From Atherinomorus stipes (Eukaryota; Chordata; Actinopteri; Atheriniformes; Atherinidae), in assembly GCA_023101725.1 (NCBI GenBank), contig JALJCO010003102.1, forward strand, positions 310,001 through 374,000: 64,000 nt of DNA, in the 5' to 3' direction. This document shows positions 27,001 to 37,477 of this stretch, in pieces. A model generated the notes under the pieces. The model made no database searches, had not been told where the DNA came from, and saw only the letters and a list, made by a program, of their open reading frames with translations. Made by a program: the position numbers and the translations under genes. The number at the start of each line of letters is the position of its first letter. Within the stretch, counting starts at the first letter, position 1.

Positions 27001-27438
27001 AGATAAGCCAGGCTGTCCCACACTAAACCAAATCACCACTTAACAGCAGTCACAGGCTCCGCTCGCAGGCAGGATGAATGGGCACTGGTGCTGCATCAAA
27101 GCCCAGGGGACAGCATTGTTTAACACCATGGTGTCCCACAGTGGGGATCGATACACGATCAGACCTTGATTATATCCACACTTAATTAACCTCAGTATAA
27201 GGATAGACTGAGTGTGCCATGGGGTTCAGAGCCAAACAGATAAGCTCTACAGTCTTTTTGGAGCATGTTTTCCTACAAAAGTGGAGGATTTGTAACAGCG
27301 ACATGCTGTAGTGTCTATGAAGAAAAGTATTTATGAATATGTGTTTTCTGTTTTCTGAAAGACCCTTCCCCATTAGTCTTCCTGCATTTACAGTATCAAG
27401 AGCATTGGAAACTTACCAGCAACATTTTCATAGAGGCG

Positions 27439-28201
27439 TTAAAGGAGTGATGACAGCTGTATGAAGTATTTCATGTAGCTGATATTGCTGCAATTCTTTT
27501 AAGAAACATAACGTCACTTTTTATAGTGGGGGAGGCATGCTAGATTTACCTCCTCAGTAAAAGGGTTGGATACAGTAATGATATGCAGCTCTATCTAGAG
27601 ACCAAGTTGACTTCATTTTGATTGAATAAAACCTCATTTGGAAACTAGGTCAACCTGCCAGTAGCTAGCTGTCAGAGTTTGCTAAACGCTATCTGTTAGC
27701 ATCATGAGCACTTCAATAGTGACTATGTTTATCAGACAAAAAACCTTTAGAAAATAAATAAACTTACAGGTAATGACAAGGTTGTCTTCACCTCCCTCAG
27801 TGTTGACACAGAAGTTTTCTTTAAAATTCATTTGTTCAAAAACCCAGAACTGAAGTCACCCATGTTGAATGCAGTCAGACATGCTAGCTTAACTCACATC
27901 TGTGCTGCGGGTGGGTGGGGAGGAAGGGAATGGGGGGGGGGGGAGGAGAGGGTGAGGAGAGGGGAGAGGGGGGTTGCTTGATAGTGTTCTGATATTGGAG
28001 AATATACTTAAATTAAGAGAACCTACATGAGAAGCTGCTGTCTGATTCAACCAGATTTAAACAAAGACACAAAACTGACCATCGATGAACAGGGATTCTT
28101 GCTTTCAACATTCACATGGCCTCATCAGTGCACAACAGATCATATTATACTGTACCCCCAAAACCCCAGAAAAGTGAAATTTGATGTCATGGCACCTTTA
28201 A
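27439..28201. mobile_element. MITE-like repeat with TTAAAGG termini
   Basis: The left end TTAAAGGAGTGATGACAGCT and the reverse complement of the right end TTAAAGGTGCCATGACATCA match at 15 of 20 positions. 'Ttaaaggtgcc...' ends and internal gctagctagctgt-like sequence are common in fish non-autonomous DNA transposons. There is no convincing target duplication and no ORF. The G-rich patch lies within it. Confidence 0.5.
27909..27975 (+). repeat. G-rich, quadruplex-prone tract
   Basis: Contains GGGTGGGTGGGG, then G12 at 27932-27943 and several further GGG to GGGGGG runs separated by AGA or TGA. This is enough for multiple overlapping G-quadruplexes on the coding strand, and so in the nrxn1 pre-mRNA. 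It lies about 4.3 kb upstream of SS4 inside a repeat-derived block; a role in splicing is only a possibility. Confidence 0.8.
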
Positions 28202-28263
28202 TATGAACGGCAAAGCAATTATTTTAAAAGAAAAACACAAAACAGCTAAGAATCTAAGCGAGC

Positions 28264-28317
28264 GTGAATATACAGGCATGTGTATGTATGTATATGTGTG
28301 TATATATATAGAGAGAT
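28264..28317. repeat. TG/TA microsatellite
   Basis: An impure (TGTA)/(TG)/(TA) run ending in GAGAGA. Simple sequence only. Confidence 0.8.
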
Positions 28318-29037
28318 TAATAACATAAATACATTAAAAAACTCTAGTACTTCGGAATATTGCTAGTTTTGAATATGTCCTCGCTGTCCTAACAGCAGCT
28401 GCAGGCTAACTGTTCTCCAGAGCCCGGTTTGATGCTGACCTCTCCTCAGACGCGGTGTCGCAGTGGCAGAGAATGAAGAGGTGACATAACTAACACTCCA
28501 TGACTGACGAATGGAAGTGACAGGAATGAAAAAAATCCCTTTAATGTTCATTCCAAAAGCAATCAAGGAATGTTTCATTAATTTGTCCCATTCACACTAT
28601 CCGAAGGCACAGCTGTGTTTGGTCCTGTGAATGTTTACCCCAACAAACGCAGTATTTACCAATGCCTGAGTGATGTATGCATTCAAATACAGTACTTTGC
28701 ACAGCTTCGTAAAGGAAGTCATCCAGGCTTTTTAAAAATGGGAGGAAATGTAGCATTTGAGCAGCATTTGATGCAGCTTACTTTAAAGTGCATCCTGCTC
28801 TGCAAGAAGGTTTTTCCTTTTGAGACTAGACGACCAGTGAGGACAGAGTATAAAGGATGAGGAACCTTTGGACCAGAGGAACTCTTACAAAGTCCCAGTA
28901 ATTGTTGGAAAAATCTGTTGGGAGCAAACAGTTTTTGGGGTTTACTCAGGAATACAGGGAGTGAGAAAGACCTTCAAGTGCTTATTTTTTATCTTTAAAT
29001 GTAATGTTTTTCCTTCTATGTATTAATGCTTATCCTA

Positions 29038-29534
29038 TTTAAAGGGCCCATGTTATGCATATTGCCTTTTCTATGTGCTTGAAATGGTCTTCTGGGGTGT
29101 TTTAACTCACAAAGAGACTAAAAATGCCCATAAAAAAAACTAGTTATTAAGAGTCGTTGAGACTTTTAAATGAAGCATTTTTTACGATCTGCCTGACTTT
29201 TTTTCATACATCACTGGCTGGTCACTCCAGTCTTGAAGACTGTTCACTTCCATATCTGATTAGCAGAGCGCCGCTCTGCTTCAGAGACTGAGACGGTCTT
29301 TTGCTTCAGAGAGGACTCTACTAGCATGCTGTCCTGCACACCACCAGTAGAGACAAAAAACAATAAATCTGCGGCAGCTGCTCGCGCAACCAATGAAAAG
29401 GTGCGTTTAAGAGAGGAGGAAAAAAGAGGGTGCTGTAACTGAGGATAGATTTGATAAAATCATGACTGTAATACATTAAGATATCAAAGAATTCTTTCGG
29501 ATGGGGAAACAGTGCATAATATGGACCCTTTAAC
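29038..29534. mobile_element. hAT-like MITE, 'aaagggcccat' type
   Basis: The left terminus TTTAAAGGGCCCATGTTATG and the reverse complement of the right terminus GTTAAAGGGTCCATATTATG are inverted repeats, with 18 of 21 positions matching once the following C is included. 'Ttaaagggtccatattatgc' termini are a familiar non-autonomous DNA transposon type in fish genomes. The interior of about 455 bp has no transposase frame. Superfamily assignment is from memory of the termini and tentative; the boundary of the inverted repeats is clear. Confidence 0.7.
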
Positions 29535-29739
29535 AATCAAATAAGAGCTCAAGTTCTGCATGCTAAACCAATCACAGGATACTTAAGTTGTCAGTATCAG
29601 CTCTAATGCTGCTATTTTCCCGTAGATTCCCTTCTTGTTTGGAGAACAGATTAAAATTGTCCCTACATATGGATTTTCATGAACTTTGATTTTCCTCACC
29701 TTCTGTTGTGTTTCGTACTGTAAATAATTAAAGGAAAAC

Positions 29740-30470
29740 TTTCAGGATGTTCCTTTAGTCCAAAAGCGAAACTTTCTTAGCTTTTTTCTCAGAAACTAGG
29801 AGTGATGCAACTGCTTGTTGGTTGACCAAATGCTAACCTTCGGTGGCCAACTGTGAGTCTGAAAAATTTGTAGTTCACTCCTCATCCACTAGGGGCTGGC
29901 TCCAAGACAGGGTAAATCCTTATCGACTCCCATGTTAAAAAGGCCAACTTCACAGCAGAAATAAACATGTTTCCAGACTGGTTCAAAAAATCATTTTACA
30001 TTTAATAGATCAAGTTTACCTAAATTACACATAATTAGGGGTGGGTCCTTCTGATTGACAGGCGACAGACCAGATACTGGCTTGCTGCCTGGTAGCTACT
30101 ACTAGTTACTACCTAGTTTGCACTTCGGAAGTACTTAGCCTGTAGCACAATAGCACACCGGTGGCTTTAGCCAGCTAACAGCAAGTCCAAGCGTGCCTTT
30201 CCTTTACCCTGCTAATCTTTGTTAGCTCCTGTTAGTTTCAAGTTAGCTCGGTTAGCATTAACGTCCCAGAGGACGTTGGCTGCCAATCATTTGCCCCGAG
30301 GCCGTTTTTTTGCCCATTTTTCTATTTTCCAGGAGTGACAACACACGTAACAAAGATGGCAATGGTGAGAATGCCCAACTGGCTTCACTTTTAGCTCCTC
30401 AGAAACCAATGGATGATGTAGCGGAAGGTTCGTCCCTCTTTATTTACGGTCCAGATGGCGTAATTGTGCC
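29740..30470. repeat. Degenerate fish interspersed repeat
   Basis: Several phrases here resemble a dispersed teleost repeat I recognise only loosely: 'ttcactcctcatccactagggg', 'ggtggctttagccagctaacagc', and the end 'tttatttacggtccagatgg'. No clean terminal repeats were found, and boundaries are approximate. No ORF of note. Confidence 0.4.
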
Positions 30471-32274
30471 ATGAGTTTGCACAACAAAACCAGCATAACA
30501 AAATACTTAAATGCCAGACCATGTAATTGATGAACTTTAATTTTAGCTTTGAAATAAACTAAATGCCCTTAAAGATTTGTAGCTTTTAGGGGTATTCCCT
30601 TAGCTATAGGTTTTGGCATGTCCGTGTTTTCTGTTTTCTTTGTCTGTACTCCAGTTTCAGTTCCTGTTTGATAAAATTTGCTATAAACAGTATTCTAAAT
30701 TTAAGAAAAGGTTCTGGTGTTGTTTAAAATGCTCCACTTTAATCCAGCACATTAATGGACTCAGTGATAGTTGACGCTGAAGGCTCTTTTCATGTGACAC
30801 TAATGATGTTTGCAAATCGGTATGATGTGATGCTCTCAGAGTGAAAACGATGGACTCAGTTGCATCAGTGAGCAATGTAATGTCAGATGACTGTGCATTG
30901 TTTAGAAATTATGCACTTTCATTAACTCATCTTATCAAAGAAAATACTGCATGCTTTGTTTCTATATAGCTTTCTTTTAATTCAGGGTGTATCTTTCCCT
31001 ATCAATGCTAAAATATTGCACCAAATTTTCCTCCATCTTTGTGTACTCCAGCCTAGTACAGTCAACTGCAGCCAAAGCCCATGAGTTGTACAGACAAGCC
31101 TGATCCTCAACAGTAATTTTAGCTGATGCGATTAAAAACGACAATCTTATGTGTGTTCTTACCTCCAAGACCTTTCATCATACCAAAGGTGGATTTGTTA
31201 CAAGGTTGCCTTCTTTCCCTCATGTCTTTGCGATCCCTGCTCTCTGAAGTAATCCTCCAGTGACTCATTGTTTGCTACCGGATCTTTTATCTGCCAGAAC
31301 TGAATTAATATAGTTGATGGGACAAACATTGTCAATCTGGCGGAAGAATAGAGCTGACTGAATTCAATCTCACTGGGACAATACCAGAGGAAAAGCATTC
31401 AGAACCAGTGCCAGTTTGCTGAACGTCTTCTGTTCTGGGAAGGTTATTGGCCTTGACAAAAGGGCGATGCAGAGTTTGCCCTCATTAAAGCCAAAGTGTC
31501 CCTCCGATGTTGAAGTGGGGTTTTTCTGCAGCTGCTCTTTTTTTTTTTTTTCTTGTCACTTACTCAGCTTATTTTCTGAGTTTTCTTTGAAAACCTCTGA
31601 CAAACTCCAGTCAAGCCCATGACTTTATGAGTCAAAGCTTTTGTCAAATCTGTTTTATTAAAGGTTTTTACAATGTATGTATCTACTTTGACTTCTTTGT
31701 CTTTTGACTGTTCTCTGACTAGATAATCTGAGTACCCTGTATGAATTGTAATATGCAAATAGCTTATTATTTCTTGTCAATTAGGCTATTTTTAAATGGG
31801 GTGTGCATTTGTAATATGTTAAAGTTAAATTGTTTTATACTTTAAACCATAAAAGGTTGATTTAATAATAAATTTAAATGATGATCCTTTTGTATAACTA
31901 GTTAAAAATCCAGTTAAAAAGGCATAGAAGGAAATGACAAATTGGACAGAAATTTTGTGTCAAGATTTTGTAATGGAAATGTATAAATTTTTTATTTTGG
32001 TTGGTTTATAATATAGTTTTATTAACCTAGATGAAAAGTTTACATGCCAGTTCACTTATTTTAAATTAACATAGGCCTAATGTGTTGGCTAAAATAAAAT
32101 AAAGAGAGTGAAGTTTGTTCAAATAATGTTTTAGTAAATATTGTTTTTTTAAATTTACAAAACTTTTTAAATAGAAAAACCTTGTGCAGTTGTATAACTC
32201 CAGCTTTAAGTATGAATATTTAACCTTTGACCTTACAGATTGTAACCAATGAAATGTCTCTTTAAACTTTAAAG

Positions 32275-32364
32275 GCAACAATGATAACGAACGCCTGGCG
32301 ATTGCTAGACAGCGAATCCCATACCGACTTGGTCGAGTAGTTGACGAATGGCTACTCGACAAAG
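32275..32364 (+). CDS. nrxn1: nrxn1 exon B: alternative SS4 cassette
   Basis: Exactly 90 nt, bounded by TTTAAAG and GTAAAAA, phase 1 at both ends. With the flanking G it reads Gly-Asn-Asn-Asp-Asn-Glu-Arg and so on to Trp-Leu-Leu-Asp-Lys-Gly. This is the splice-site-4 insert of neurexin. Its length and the segment [20 protein letters not shown] agree with NRXN1/NRXN2; NRXN3 is different here as I recall it. Inserted between Gly of exon A and Arg of exon C, it forms a loop at the rim of LNS6. Inclusion is known to weaken some neuroligin and LRRTM binding and to permit cerebellin binding. Skipping is controlled by STAR proteins (SAM68, SLM1, SLM2) acting on UAAA/UUAA-rich downstream intron sequence, which is abundant here. 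Confidence 0.97.
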
Positions 32365-32500
32365 GTAAAAATCACTGATTAAAATTTCAAATAAAATAAA
32401 TTGATCTTAATCAAGTTGTAGCAGCATTTTGTAAATAATAAACCTTAAAAAAATAAATGTTCAGTAAAACTTTAAACTTAAAAGGATTTGAACAGTTAAA
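32365..32500 (+). promoter_or_regulatory. nrxn1: TAAA-rich intronic splicing element after SS4
   Basis: Starting at the donor itself (GTAAAAATC), the first 136 nt of intron contain at least 12 TAAA tetramers, several in tandem (for example AAATAAAATAAATT and TTGTAAATAATAAACC). STAR-family RNA-binding proteins recognise bipartite U(U/A)AA motifs, and in mammals such a cluster just downstream of Nrxn SS4 drives exon skipping. The position and motif density here fit that role. Function is inferred from the family, not shown. Confidence 0.7.
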
Positions 32501-33218
32501 TTTAGCAGTGTTTTATACTTTTCATAATAATGTATTCATTTTATAGATGTCAGCTGTTTTAATACGTGTTTCTTGTTAACTAAAGGTTAAAGGGACTGTA
32601 AATATGAATATAAATCCTCTTACTGAAGTAACATTGTTTTAAAATGTCTATAAATTACTGTAGCATTTTGCTGTAAACATAAATGATAAATTTAAAAGTG
32701 TTAGTTTATTCATTAGCTGCTAAGTGTTATTTGAAACACATCTGAAATATTTATGGTACATATACTGTATGTTATTAAGTGCCATTTGATCTCTTCTGAT
32801 TTAACTGCTGATAAATAGTGTGTAATATCAATTGGCATCAGAATTTTGAGTCCCTTTAACAGACATTGTAAATATGCATAGGGCTTTAGATAAATGAACT
32901 GTAATATAAAACAAACTGAGTGCATGCTTTGTTTATTTAAAGTTCAACAACTAATTCATATTTTTTACTTAAAATGTGAAATTAGCCCTATCATTTTTTT
33001 TATGATTTGTTGTTTATTTCTGATTTGCATCATAAATATGCAATTTTTTTTTGCTTTATTTATTTTTCTTAGGTTTCTTTTTTCTTTTTCTTTGTATCCA
33101 GCCATTCACATGTATATGTTTTTCCCCCTTTGGTTTCCTTTGCTAAAAGGATGAATCAGTAAAGGGTTTTCTGCTTTTTGTGAGTTCATTCAGATGAAAA
33201 GTCAAGCCATCCCAGGTT

Positions 33219-33233
33219 TATATATATAGAGAG

Positions 33234-33271
<38 letters not shown>
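33219..33271. repeat. (TA)n microsatellite with GA interruption
   Basis: TATATATATA, then AGAGAGAGAGA, then an uninterrupted TA run of about 32 nt. Probably length-polymorphic. Located 0.85 kb downstream of SS4. Confidence 0.95.
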
Positions 33272-33274
<3 letters not shown>

Positions 33275-33348
33275 GTCTCTTTTTACTTACTGTATGAATA
33301 CTTTGCATATTTATTGAAAAAAAGATATAGAAAAGCTCTTAGCGAGCA

Positions 33349-33822
33349 TAGACCTCCGCCAAGTTACTTGTGTCCCCACTCCATCTATTTTGGTATTTTT
33401 AAAGAATTTTTTTGAGCTCTAGTGGCCTTTATATCACAGTGGATTGAAGGGGGTCAGAGAGAGTGGAGGACACGCAGCAAAGGTTTGAACCTGGGCCAGC
33501 TGCGCTGAGGACTTGTAGCCTCTGAACATGGAGCAGCTGCTCAAACAGTTGAGCTGAACACGGCCCCACCATTTAAGTCTTACATGGTGAGTGGAGATCT
33601 CCAGCAAGCTGCTCCCACATGTGACTCTGTCTCACAATGAAAAAGAATCAAACAGTGATTCAAACAGTGATCCATATTAACACCAAAATTTAATCAGTTC
33701 TTCCATTATCAACATTCCCTGAAGGTTTCATCCAAATCTGTTCAGTACTTTCTGAGTTATTTTGGTAACAGACAAATGGACAGATGGACACCTGTCTTTA
33801 TATAACCCTCAAGGCGGAGGTA
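33349..33822. mobile_element. Interspersed repeat with ACCTCCGCC/GGCGGAGGT ends
   Basis: Begins 'gcatagACCTCCGCCaag' and ends 'aaGGCGGAGGTaataa', so the termini are inverted copies. The right portion (ccaaatctgttcagtactttctgagttatt..., in pieces) resembles the 3' region of a widespread fish repeat that I associate with RTE-type LINEs, but the inverted ends would also suit a MITE. It is interrupted by a SINE at 33402-33569. Confidence 0.55.
33402..33569 (-). mobile_element. tRNA-derived SINE (copy 1)
   Basis: Read on the minus strand, it has an A-box-like AGCTCAACTGTTTGAGCAG (33537-33555) and a B-box GGTTCAAACC (33482-33491), about 50 nt apart as in a tRNA gene promoter. A body follows with TTTGCTGCGTGTCC and ends in AAAGGCCACTAGAGCTCAAAAAAA. 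The same body motifs recur in a + strand copy at 47476-47590. Transcription by RNA polymerase III is inferred from the boxes. It is inserted into the repeat at 33349-33822. Confidence 0.7.
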
Positions 33823-34274
33823 ATAAAAAAGATCATGTGAACAATACTCAACAAAATATGTTCATAAATTTATAGAGAAATAGTTCTTTATATGATTTTT
33901 AACGGTTAAGGTAGTTCAGTTTTCCATATTGACAAAGCTGTTTCAATTCTTTGTACATTTTTCCCTCGCCATTAGATTAGGCTTCCCTTTTAGCAAAGCT
34001 TTGTTTGTTTTTATTTGATTTATTTTATCTTATTTGATTTGATTTCTTTTCTTTTTCTTCCTGATCTTGTGTTTATGTTTTTCTTTTCATGGGCATCTCA
34101 TCATTATAATTGCAATAAATTACCAGGGTTTGCCCTTTACACCTTGTAATTTATTGGTCTCATTAGCCCCTGGGCAAATAATCTGTCTTTCTGTCCTTTT
34201 ATTTCCTGTTCAGTAAAAGTGGCTGAGTCCACAATTCAGCATTCCCGTATATATGTAACATTCTTTTTCTGCAG

Positions 34275-34594
34275 GGCGACAGCTTACGATCTTCAACAGC
34301 CAAACCACTATACAGATTGGAGGCTGGGAGAGAGATCGCAGTCGATCCTTTCAGGGTCAGCTTTCAGGCCTCTACTATAATGGCTTGAAGGTGTTCAACA
34401 TGGCCGCCGAGGGGGATCCAAACATAAAGATCCAGGGCAGCGTGCGGCTTGTTGGGGAGTCACCCTCCTCAATCACACCACAATCGAGTACCACAGCCAA
34501 TCGCTCAGAAACATCAACATCCATCATGGAGATCACCACCACCACTGCATCTAGCAGGAGAGTCAAGCAGACCACACCACGAGAGCCTCAGCAG
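34275..34594 (+). CDS. nrxn1: nrxn1 exon C: LNS6 end and O-glycosylated stalk
   Basis: A 320-nt exon: two bases finish a Gly codon, then 106 codons, ending in phase 0 (CAGCAG|GTAAGA). Residues 1-60 complete LNS6: RQLTIFNSQ at the start, [19 protein letters not shown] (27-45) and GSVRLVGE (54-61). In rat beta-neurexin-1 the equivalents of Ile and Asn in TIFN are a Ca2+ backbone ligand and a side-chain ligand (I236, N238); both are present. Residues 62-106 form the Ser/Thr-rich stalk ([15 protein letters not shown]) that is heavily O-glycosylated in neurexins, with one N-glycosylation sequon, Asn-Arg-Ser, at 75-77. The loop [11 protein letters not shown] is more basic than the mammalian version I recall. 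If unspliced, the frame continues 15 codons to a stop near 34639. Confidence 0.96.
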
Positions 34595-36058
34595 GTAAGA
34601 CCGGCTTTGACTCGCTCTGCCATTACTGTCTGGACTTGATCCATTTGTTGGGAAGCTCACGTGAATTCAGTCGCATTCTGGATTTATACACTGTCCCACA
34701 TCTCATTGTTAAGCCTTTATTTAAAGAATGAATCTCTTCCTTCATTGTGTGTGTCACGTTTTTCTTCTCCTTGAATCCTCTGACCTAAAAACTGAGCGAA
34801 AACAAGTCTATTGTTCCACAACTGAGAGCAGCACCGCAGGTGCTCTTTCAAGCATTTCTCCTGTTTGAAATCAGATATGGCACCATGAGGTGTGTATGTG
34901 AGCGATAATCATCATAGAGGTCCTCCGTCATCTTTATTGGTTCTGCAGGAGCAGAACAGCATCTGCAGAAACATATCACCTCTCAAATGTCACATGTAAC
35001 TAAACAATTCTACACTAAACGTGGTAATCTGGACGTTATTGCATTGTTTGTGCCAAGAACAGAAGGCATTTTCTATTAAATCCTTTAGCATTAAGCAGCC
35101 ATGAATTTTAGATGAGTAGCTGTGCTAAAAATGAACTGACATGCCATTTAGAATATTCCTTGTCTCAGTTTTAACAATTGCTGTTTGTACATTATTTGAA
35201 ACTAAAGTAAATCCTGGTGGAAAACTGAGATCTAATATTGTCTAAATATAGAAACTATAAAAAATGTATGCAGACTTTAGTCTTCCTTGAAAAAAAAAAT
35301 CGGGCTGTAAAACATTAAAACAAGGGAATGTATTCTATTGCATTCTATAGTATATTTTTTTCATTTTCTATACTGATTTGCAGGGAAAGCATACATGGAG
35401 CTTTAACTTAAGCATGTTTGTAGACATAAGTGACCCTTTAATCACAGCTTAATCAGCTTTTACAAATACTGTTTAAAATCATTTTAGATTTAGCTCATTT
35501 TGGATTAATCCGATTGGGTCGATGAAGATTACAGCAGGTGGTCTCAAGAAGGTGGCAGTTTCAGCTTGATATTGAAAAATATACCATATGACTCAAATGT
35601 TTTTGTTTTTTTTTTTCTTCAGATGTGACAGATTGTGAAACCTGTTTTAGTTTAAGTCAGAAATAATCTACAGTTCAAACTAGAATTAATGGAAATCTTT
35701 TATTATTTCCTTCAAATATGAGCTAAATTTAAACTTTGTATACGTTAAAATTCCAAGTTTTTTTATCTGTTTTTTTTTTCTTTAGTTTTGCACACTGTTC
35801 AACTCTGTTTGCTCAGCAGTAGTAAAGACAGCTGCCCCCCCAACTCTGTCTTCCCTAAAACCATCATCACAGTTTATGTAAGGGTCTGCAGATGCTGAGA
35901 AATAATACAATCATAAATATTGATCGTGTGGAATGGCTTTCTCTCACACTCAGCATGGTCCCTGAACCGTTGCAAGAGCATGTAATGCAGGTGAAATAAC
36001 AGCCAATGGACTATAATTATGTCTCAGCTCTGTCCAGTGTTGCTACCAAGGAACCAGA

Positions 36059-36901
36059 GGCCAGTCGCCCAAGAGATTTAATCCAGATAAAAGTTAACTG
36101 GATTTGAGAATCCTATTTTTTTTACTATCCAAGATCATGTCATCTGTCTTCTTTTATTCTTTTTTGAAGCAACGTTAGATTGGATTAATTTGATCCAGAT
36201 ACAGTCTTTGCAAGATTAACCCAGGTAAAAAGTGCTTTGAATGAGACTACGTAAATATTAAAATATAAACTAATGACAAATAATGGCAGTTTATTATGAG
36301 TTATTTTGAGGAACTGACTGGGGGTGCAATACAGGATGCAATCGTTTGAAATTATTTTTCACTATAAATATTTCCTAGAAAAAAAAATTTAAATCTAAAT
36401 CATTTTAGTTTGATGTTTAAAATGTTGTGGGAGGATTGTTTTATGAATTATTTTGTGGCTAGCCGTAGTGACAGGTTTAAAAAGGAGACTGCTGTCTGCT
36501 TTTTGTATTTTATCTTTGTGATGGCTGGAAAAAAAAAACCTTGCAAATTATTATTTGACCAGTTAGTTTTATTATGTTTTGCCCCTGAAATCCACACCAA
36601 ATCCCTTTTCTTCCTGGATCATGATAATCCAGCTTTTTTGGATCAAACATATCCCAATCCTAACTGAAATTTTTGAACAACCCAAACTGAAGGTTTGATG
36701 CAGGTAAAATCCAACATTGGATTATGTGATCTAATCAGGAGTCTTTTTTGTTTTCTTTTGAACAACCCATCTATAGGATTTGATCCCATCTGGATAACTT
36801 TCATCTACAGGGAGTGTGCAATTGAAGCACAATCCAGATAACTTTTATCCAGATTGTGCTTCACAACTTGTATCTGGATTAAATCTTTTGAACAACTGGC
36901 C
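36059..36901. mobile_element. DNA transposon/MITE with 31-bp TIRs
   Basis: The left terminus 36059-36089 (starts GGCCAGTCGCCCAAGAGATT) and the reverse complement of the right terminus 36871-36901 (starts GGCCAGTTGTTCAAAAGATT) match at 27 of 31 positions; all four differences are transitions. 'Atccagata'-type motifs recur through the 843-bp body, including an internal hairpin at 36824-36862. There is no transposase frame. I cannot name the superfamily, and no target-site duplication was obvious. Confidence 0.7.
36824..36862. repeat. Internal hairpin of the TIR element
   Basis: The arms 36824-36841 (GAAGCACAATCCAGATAA) and 36845-36862 pair over 18 bp with two adjacent mismatches and a 3-nt loop. 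It sits close to the right TIR. Confidence 0.85.
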
Positions 36902-37455
36902 CTAGGTGTTTGACAGCAACAAACAAACTTAAGATCAAATGGACTCTTGTCTTCTCGGGGCATTTATTTTATTCAAATGAAATCAAAGTGGTCATGTCAT
37001 TGACAATGTTGGAAGAAGTTGCATAAACTACTTTCAAAAAGTTATGGATATTCAACTTTCGGTTGCAATTTAAGGAAAATTTTAAAAGTTCATACATCAT
37101 TGATATTATATGATGAATGTTGGACATTTAACTGGAATTATGATGTGGTAATTCCTCCATGTCAAACAATTTATTGAAAGAAAAGCTGACAACAATGGTG
37201 GGTATCCCACAACATAAGAATGACAGTGTCTCAATAACTTGTCGTGTTCGGTGTCGTCTTGGTCTGATGACGTCCAAATGTGAGCAGGATGATGAAGAGG
37301 ACTGTGGAGAAACAAGATGTCATTGAATATGGTTTAGATGGTCATGGTTTAGACACTACGTTTGTATTTTATTTTATTTTATTTACTCTTTATTTATAGT
37401 GGTTAATCATCTATTTGGAGAACAGCATGATGTGCAATAAATATTCATATGTTAA

Positions 37456-37477
37456 ACATGTACTGTACAGTACATGT
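37456..37477. repeat. Perfect 22-bp palindrome
   Basis: ACATGTACTGT followed by its exact reverse complement ACAGTACATGT, with no loop. It is not accompanied by a recognisable element end. Confidence 0.9.

Larger units (their letters stand above)
24034..32274 (+). other. nrxn1: nrxn1 intron before SS4
   Basis: An 8,241-nt intron from GTGAGT to an acceptor in TTTAAACTTTAAAG. That acceptor has a poor, purine-interrupted pyrimidine tract, as expected for a regulated cassette. Contents: MITE-like blocks at 27439-28201 and 29038-29534, a degenerate interspersed repeat near 29740-30470, a G-rich patch near 27909-27975 and a TG/TA microsatellite near 28270-28315. The last 500 nt become strikingly AT-rich. 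No host exon was recognised. Confidence 0.85.
32365..34274 (+). other. nrxn1: nrxn1 intron after SS4
   Basis: A 1,910-nt intron from GTAAAAA to TTTTTCTGCAG. The 5' third is very AT-rich and contains the TAAA cluster. Further on are an AT microsatellite (33219-33271), a repeat with inverted 'acctccgcc' ends (33349-33822) and a SINE inside it. The acceptor has a good pyrimidine tract, unlike that of exon B. No other exon was seen. Confidence 0.85.

Noticed and set aside
33482..33555. A tRNA gene on the minus strand
   Set aside because: A and B boxes are present, but the cloverleaf is not complete and the tail matches a SINE body found again at 47476-47590.
34385..34639. Separate short gene starting within exon C
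   Set aside because: It is the neurexin frame itself read from an internal Met and running past the donor into the intron.
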